Shown: in pieces, positions 4,843-6,052 of the stretch
Layout: each line of letters begins with the position of its first letter
How positions within the stretch are numbered: position 1 is the stretch's first letter
Assembly: GCA_030537915.1 (NCBI GenBank)
Contig: JAUNUZ010000156.1
Location: 1-6,052, forward strand
From: Micrococcales bacterium
Lineage (GTDB): Bacteria; Actinomycetota; Actinomycetes; Actinomycetales; Dermatophilaceae
DNA length: 6,052 nt
Direction: 5' to 3'
Translations under genes and position numbers: made by a program
Notes under the pieces: model-generated
Told to the model about the DNA's origin: nothing
The model's database searches: none
The model's input: only the letters and a program-made list of their open reading frames with translations

Positions 4843-6052
4843 GCCATCGGGGGGTGCACCGGCCGCAGGCTTGCGGGCCGCATCCGGCCGTGTCAGTGAG
4901 CTGACCGAAGCCGAGCTCGAGGCAGGGATCATCCCTCGCTTCCGTGCGGTCGTGCGGGCCCAACCGGAAGCGATTGCGGTCAGCGACGAGGCTGGCGAAG
5001 TCACCTACTCGCAGCTGGCTGCCCGGGCAGCCCGGGTGCTCATCGCCGTACGCGAGCTCGGCACCGACCCGCCGACCGCGGAACCGATCGGCATGCTGTG
5101 CGGGCACGAGACCGGCGCTGTCGCGACGCTGCTGGCCATCGTCGCCTCCGGACACCCCGTGCTCGTACTGGACCCGCGCTCCCCCACGCCCCGCCTGCGC
5201 CAGCTCATCGAACGGGCCGGGGTGCACCTCGTTGTCGCCGATGACGCGAACGAGTCGAGCGCCCGGCAGTTCGCGCAGCGGGTCATCGTACCGCTGCGCA
5301 ACGCAGGTCCCGGCGTGCCCGAGGTCGACACGGACGTGCTGTGGGCGGACCCGCCGCAGCCGTACGCGGTCGCTGCACTCGCCTTCACCTCGGGCTCGAC
5401 CGGCACCCCGAAGCCGGTCGCCAACGACTCGGTCCTCTTCATGCGCGATGCCTGGAACAGCTCGATCGCGACCGGCTGCTACGACTCATCGGGCGTCATC
5501 GCCCACACCCTGCCCATCGCCTTCCACGCGGGCCTCACGACGACGATCCACGGTCTCGTCGTCGGTGCCTGCATGCGCTTGTACGACTCGCGCAGTCGCG
5601 GCACCGCGGGCCTACCCGCCTTCATCGCCGAGCACGGCTGCACGGTCATGATCACGAGTCCGGCCATCCTGCGGGCGTTCTGCTCGTCCCATCCCGACCC
5701 GGCCGCGCTCACGACGCTCACCTCGGTGACGATCGCCGGCGAGACCGCCTACGGCCGTGATGTCGAGGCGCTGCGTCCGCTCCTGCCGCCGGGGTGCGTG
5801 CTGCGCAACCGCTACGGCTCCTCTGAGACCGGCCTGATCTGCGAGTACGTCGTCACGCCCGATTCGCCGCGCCTCCAGGGCCCACTGCCCGTCGGTAGCG
5901 GGGTCGGCCGCACCAGCGTCGACATCATCGACGTCCCCTCTCGTGCCGCGGAGGAGGCCGACCCGCGCGACGGCTCGAGCGCGACGGGCACCATCACGGT
6001 GACCGCACCGGCGGTCGCCTCCGGCTACCTGGGGATGGAGGCGGCCACCGCC
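4835..6052 (+). CDS. Adenylate-forming (AMP-binding) enzyme, NRPS A-domain/acyl-CoA ligase superfamily (3' partial)
   Basis: 406 codons are visible and the frame runs off the window. The enzyme should activate a carboxylic acid as its acyl-adenylate using ATP; the downstream acceptor (CoA, or a carrier protein domain of the same or another polypeptide) lies outside the window. Visible motifs are VTYSQLAARAARV (56-68, A1-like), the P-loop LAFTSGSTGTPKP (182-194, A3), LPIAFHAGL (226-234, A4), IAGETAYG (300-307), NRYGSSETG (325-333, A5; E331 is the Mg-binding Glu) and GTITVTAPAVASGYLG (385-400, A6-like). The A7 YRTGD aspartate and the catalytic A10 lysine would come later. Where amino-acid-activating A-domains have Asp235 (GrsA FDAS), this protein has His in FHAG, as acyl-CoA ligases do, so an alpha-amino acid substrate is less likely. 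Starts GTG 4832, GTG 4835 and ATG 4841 share the frame. I chose 4835 because AGGGGG (4823-4828) is then 6 nt away; the 3-nt and 12-nt spacings of the others are poorer. Confidence 0.88.
   Translation, partial: MTMPSGGAPAAGLRAASGRVSELTEAELEAGIIPRFRAVVRAQPEAIAVSDEAGEVTYSQLAARAARVLIAVRELGTDPPTAEPIGMLCGHETGAVATLLAIVASGHPVLVLDPRSPTPRLRQLIERAGVHLVVADDANESSARQFAQRVIVPLRNAGPGVPEVDTDVLWADPPQPYAVAALAFTSGSTGTPKPVANDSVLFMRDAWNSSIATGCYDSSGVIAHTLPIAFHAGLTTTIHGLVVGACMRLYDSRSRGTAGLPAFIAEHGCTVMITSPAILRAFCSSHPDPAALTTLTSVTIAGETAYGRDVEALRPLLPPGCVLRNRYGSSETGLICEYVVTPDSPRLQGPLPVGSGVGRTSVDIIDVPSRAAEEADPRDGSSATGTITVTAPAVASGYLGMEAATA

Noticed and set aside
4598..5227. Minus-strand frame across the spacer and the ligase 5' end
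   Set aside because: It overlaps the clearly coding N-terminus of the AMP-ligase and the repeat block, and its composition is that of a shadow frame.

Overview
The window is GC-rich, strongly G/C-ending-codon DNA that looks like an actinobacterial (Actinomycetota) chromosome. Supporting signs are GTG starts, a DUF5709-like acidic protein, an actinobacterial-style SppA without a membrane anchor, and a formate-dehydrogenase-type Fe-S/NrfD pair. The sequence does not fix the genus. No mobile element, CRISPR array, tRNA or rRNA was seen.

Layout: (1) Positions 3-2110 (+) hold the end of a redox operon. A four-cluster [4Fe-4S] electron-transfer subunit, cut at its 5' end by the window edge, overlaps by ATGA the gene for an NrfD/PsrC-type integral membrane quinone-interacting subunit. 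Together they are the electron-wiring and membrane modules of a molybdopterin oxidoreductase, most likely formate dehydrogenase, whose catalytic subunit should lie just upstream of the window. (2) Positions 2111-2254 are a spacer with a terminator-like hairpin and a doubtful 32-codon leader frame, followed by a small, very acidic DUF5709-like gene (2255-2722, +). (3) Convergent to it, 28 bp away, is a 581-residue SppA (signal peptide peptidase, 67K type) on the minus strand (2751-4496) with both catalytic residues present. (4) A 338-bp divergent spacer (4497-4834) carries four 11-nt direct repeat units resembling an actinobacterial PHO box (PhoP site) or a GlnR site, plus a perfect 7-bp inverted repeat straddling the start region of the next gene. 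(5) From 4835 to the window end (+) runs the first 406 codons of an adenylate-forming (AMP-binding) enzyme of the NRPS A-domain/acyl-CoA ligase superfamily, open at the 3' edge.

The genes do not form one obvious system. The first two are clearly one complex; the small acidic gene and sppA look like housekeeping or accessory genes; the AMP-ligase probably starts a separate, regulated (possibly secondary-metabolite) operon that continues outside the window. The most interesting unexplained signals are the 11-bp-phased repeats and the dyad at the ligase start. An in-frame A AAA AAG heptamer in the Fe-S gene is also worth noting.
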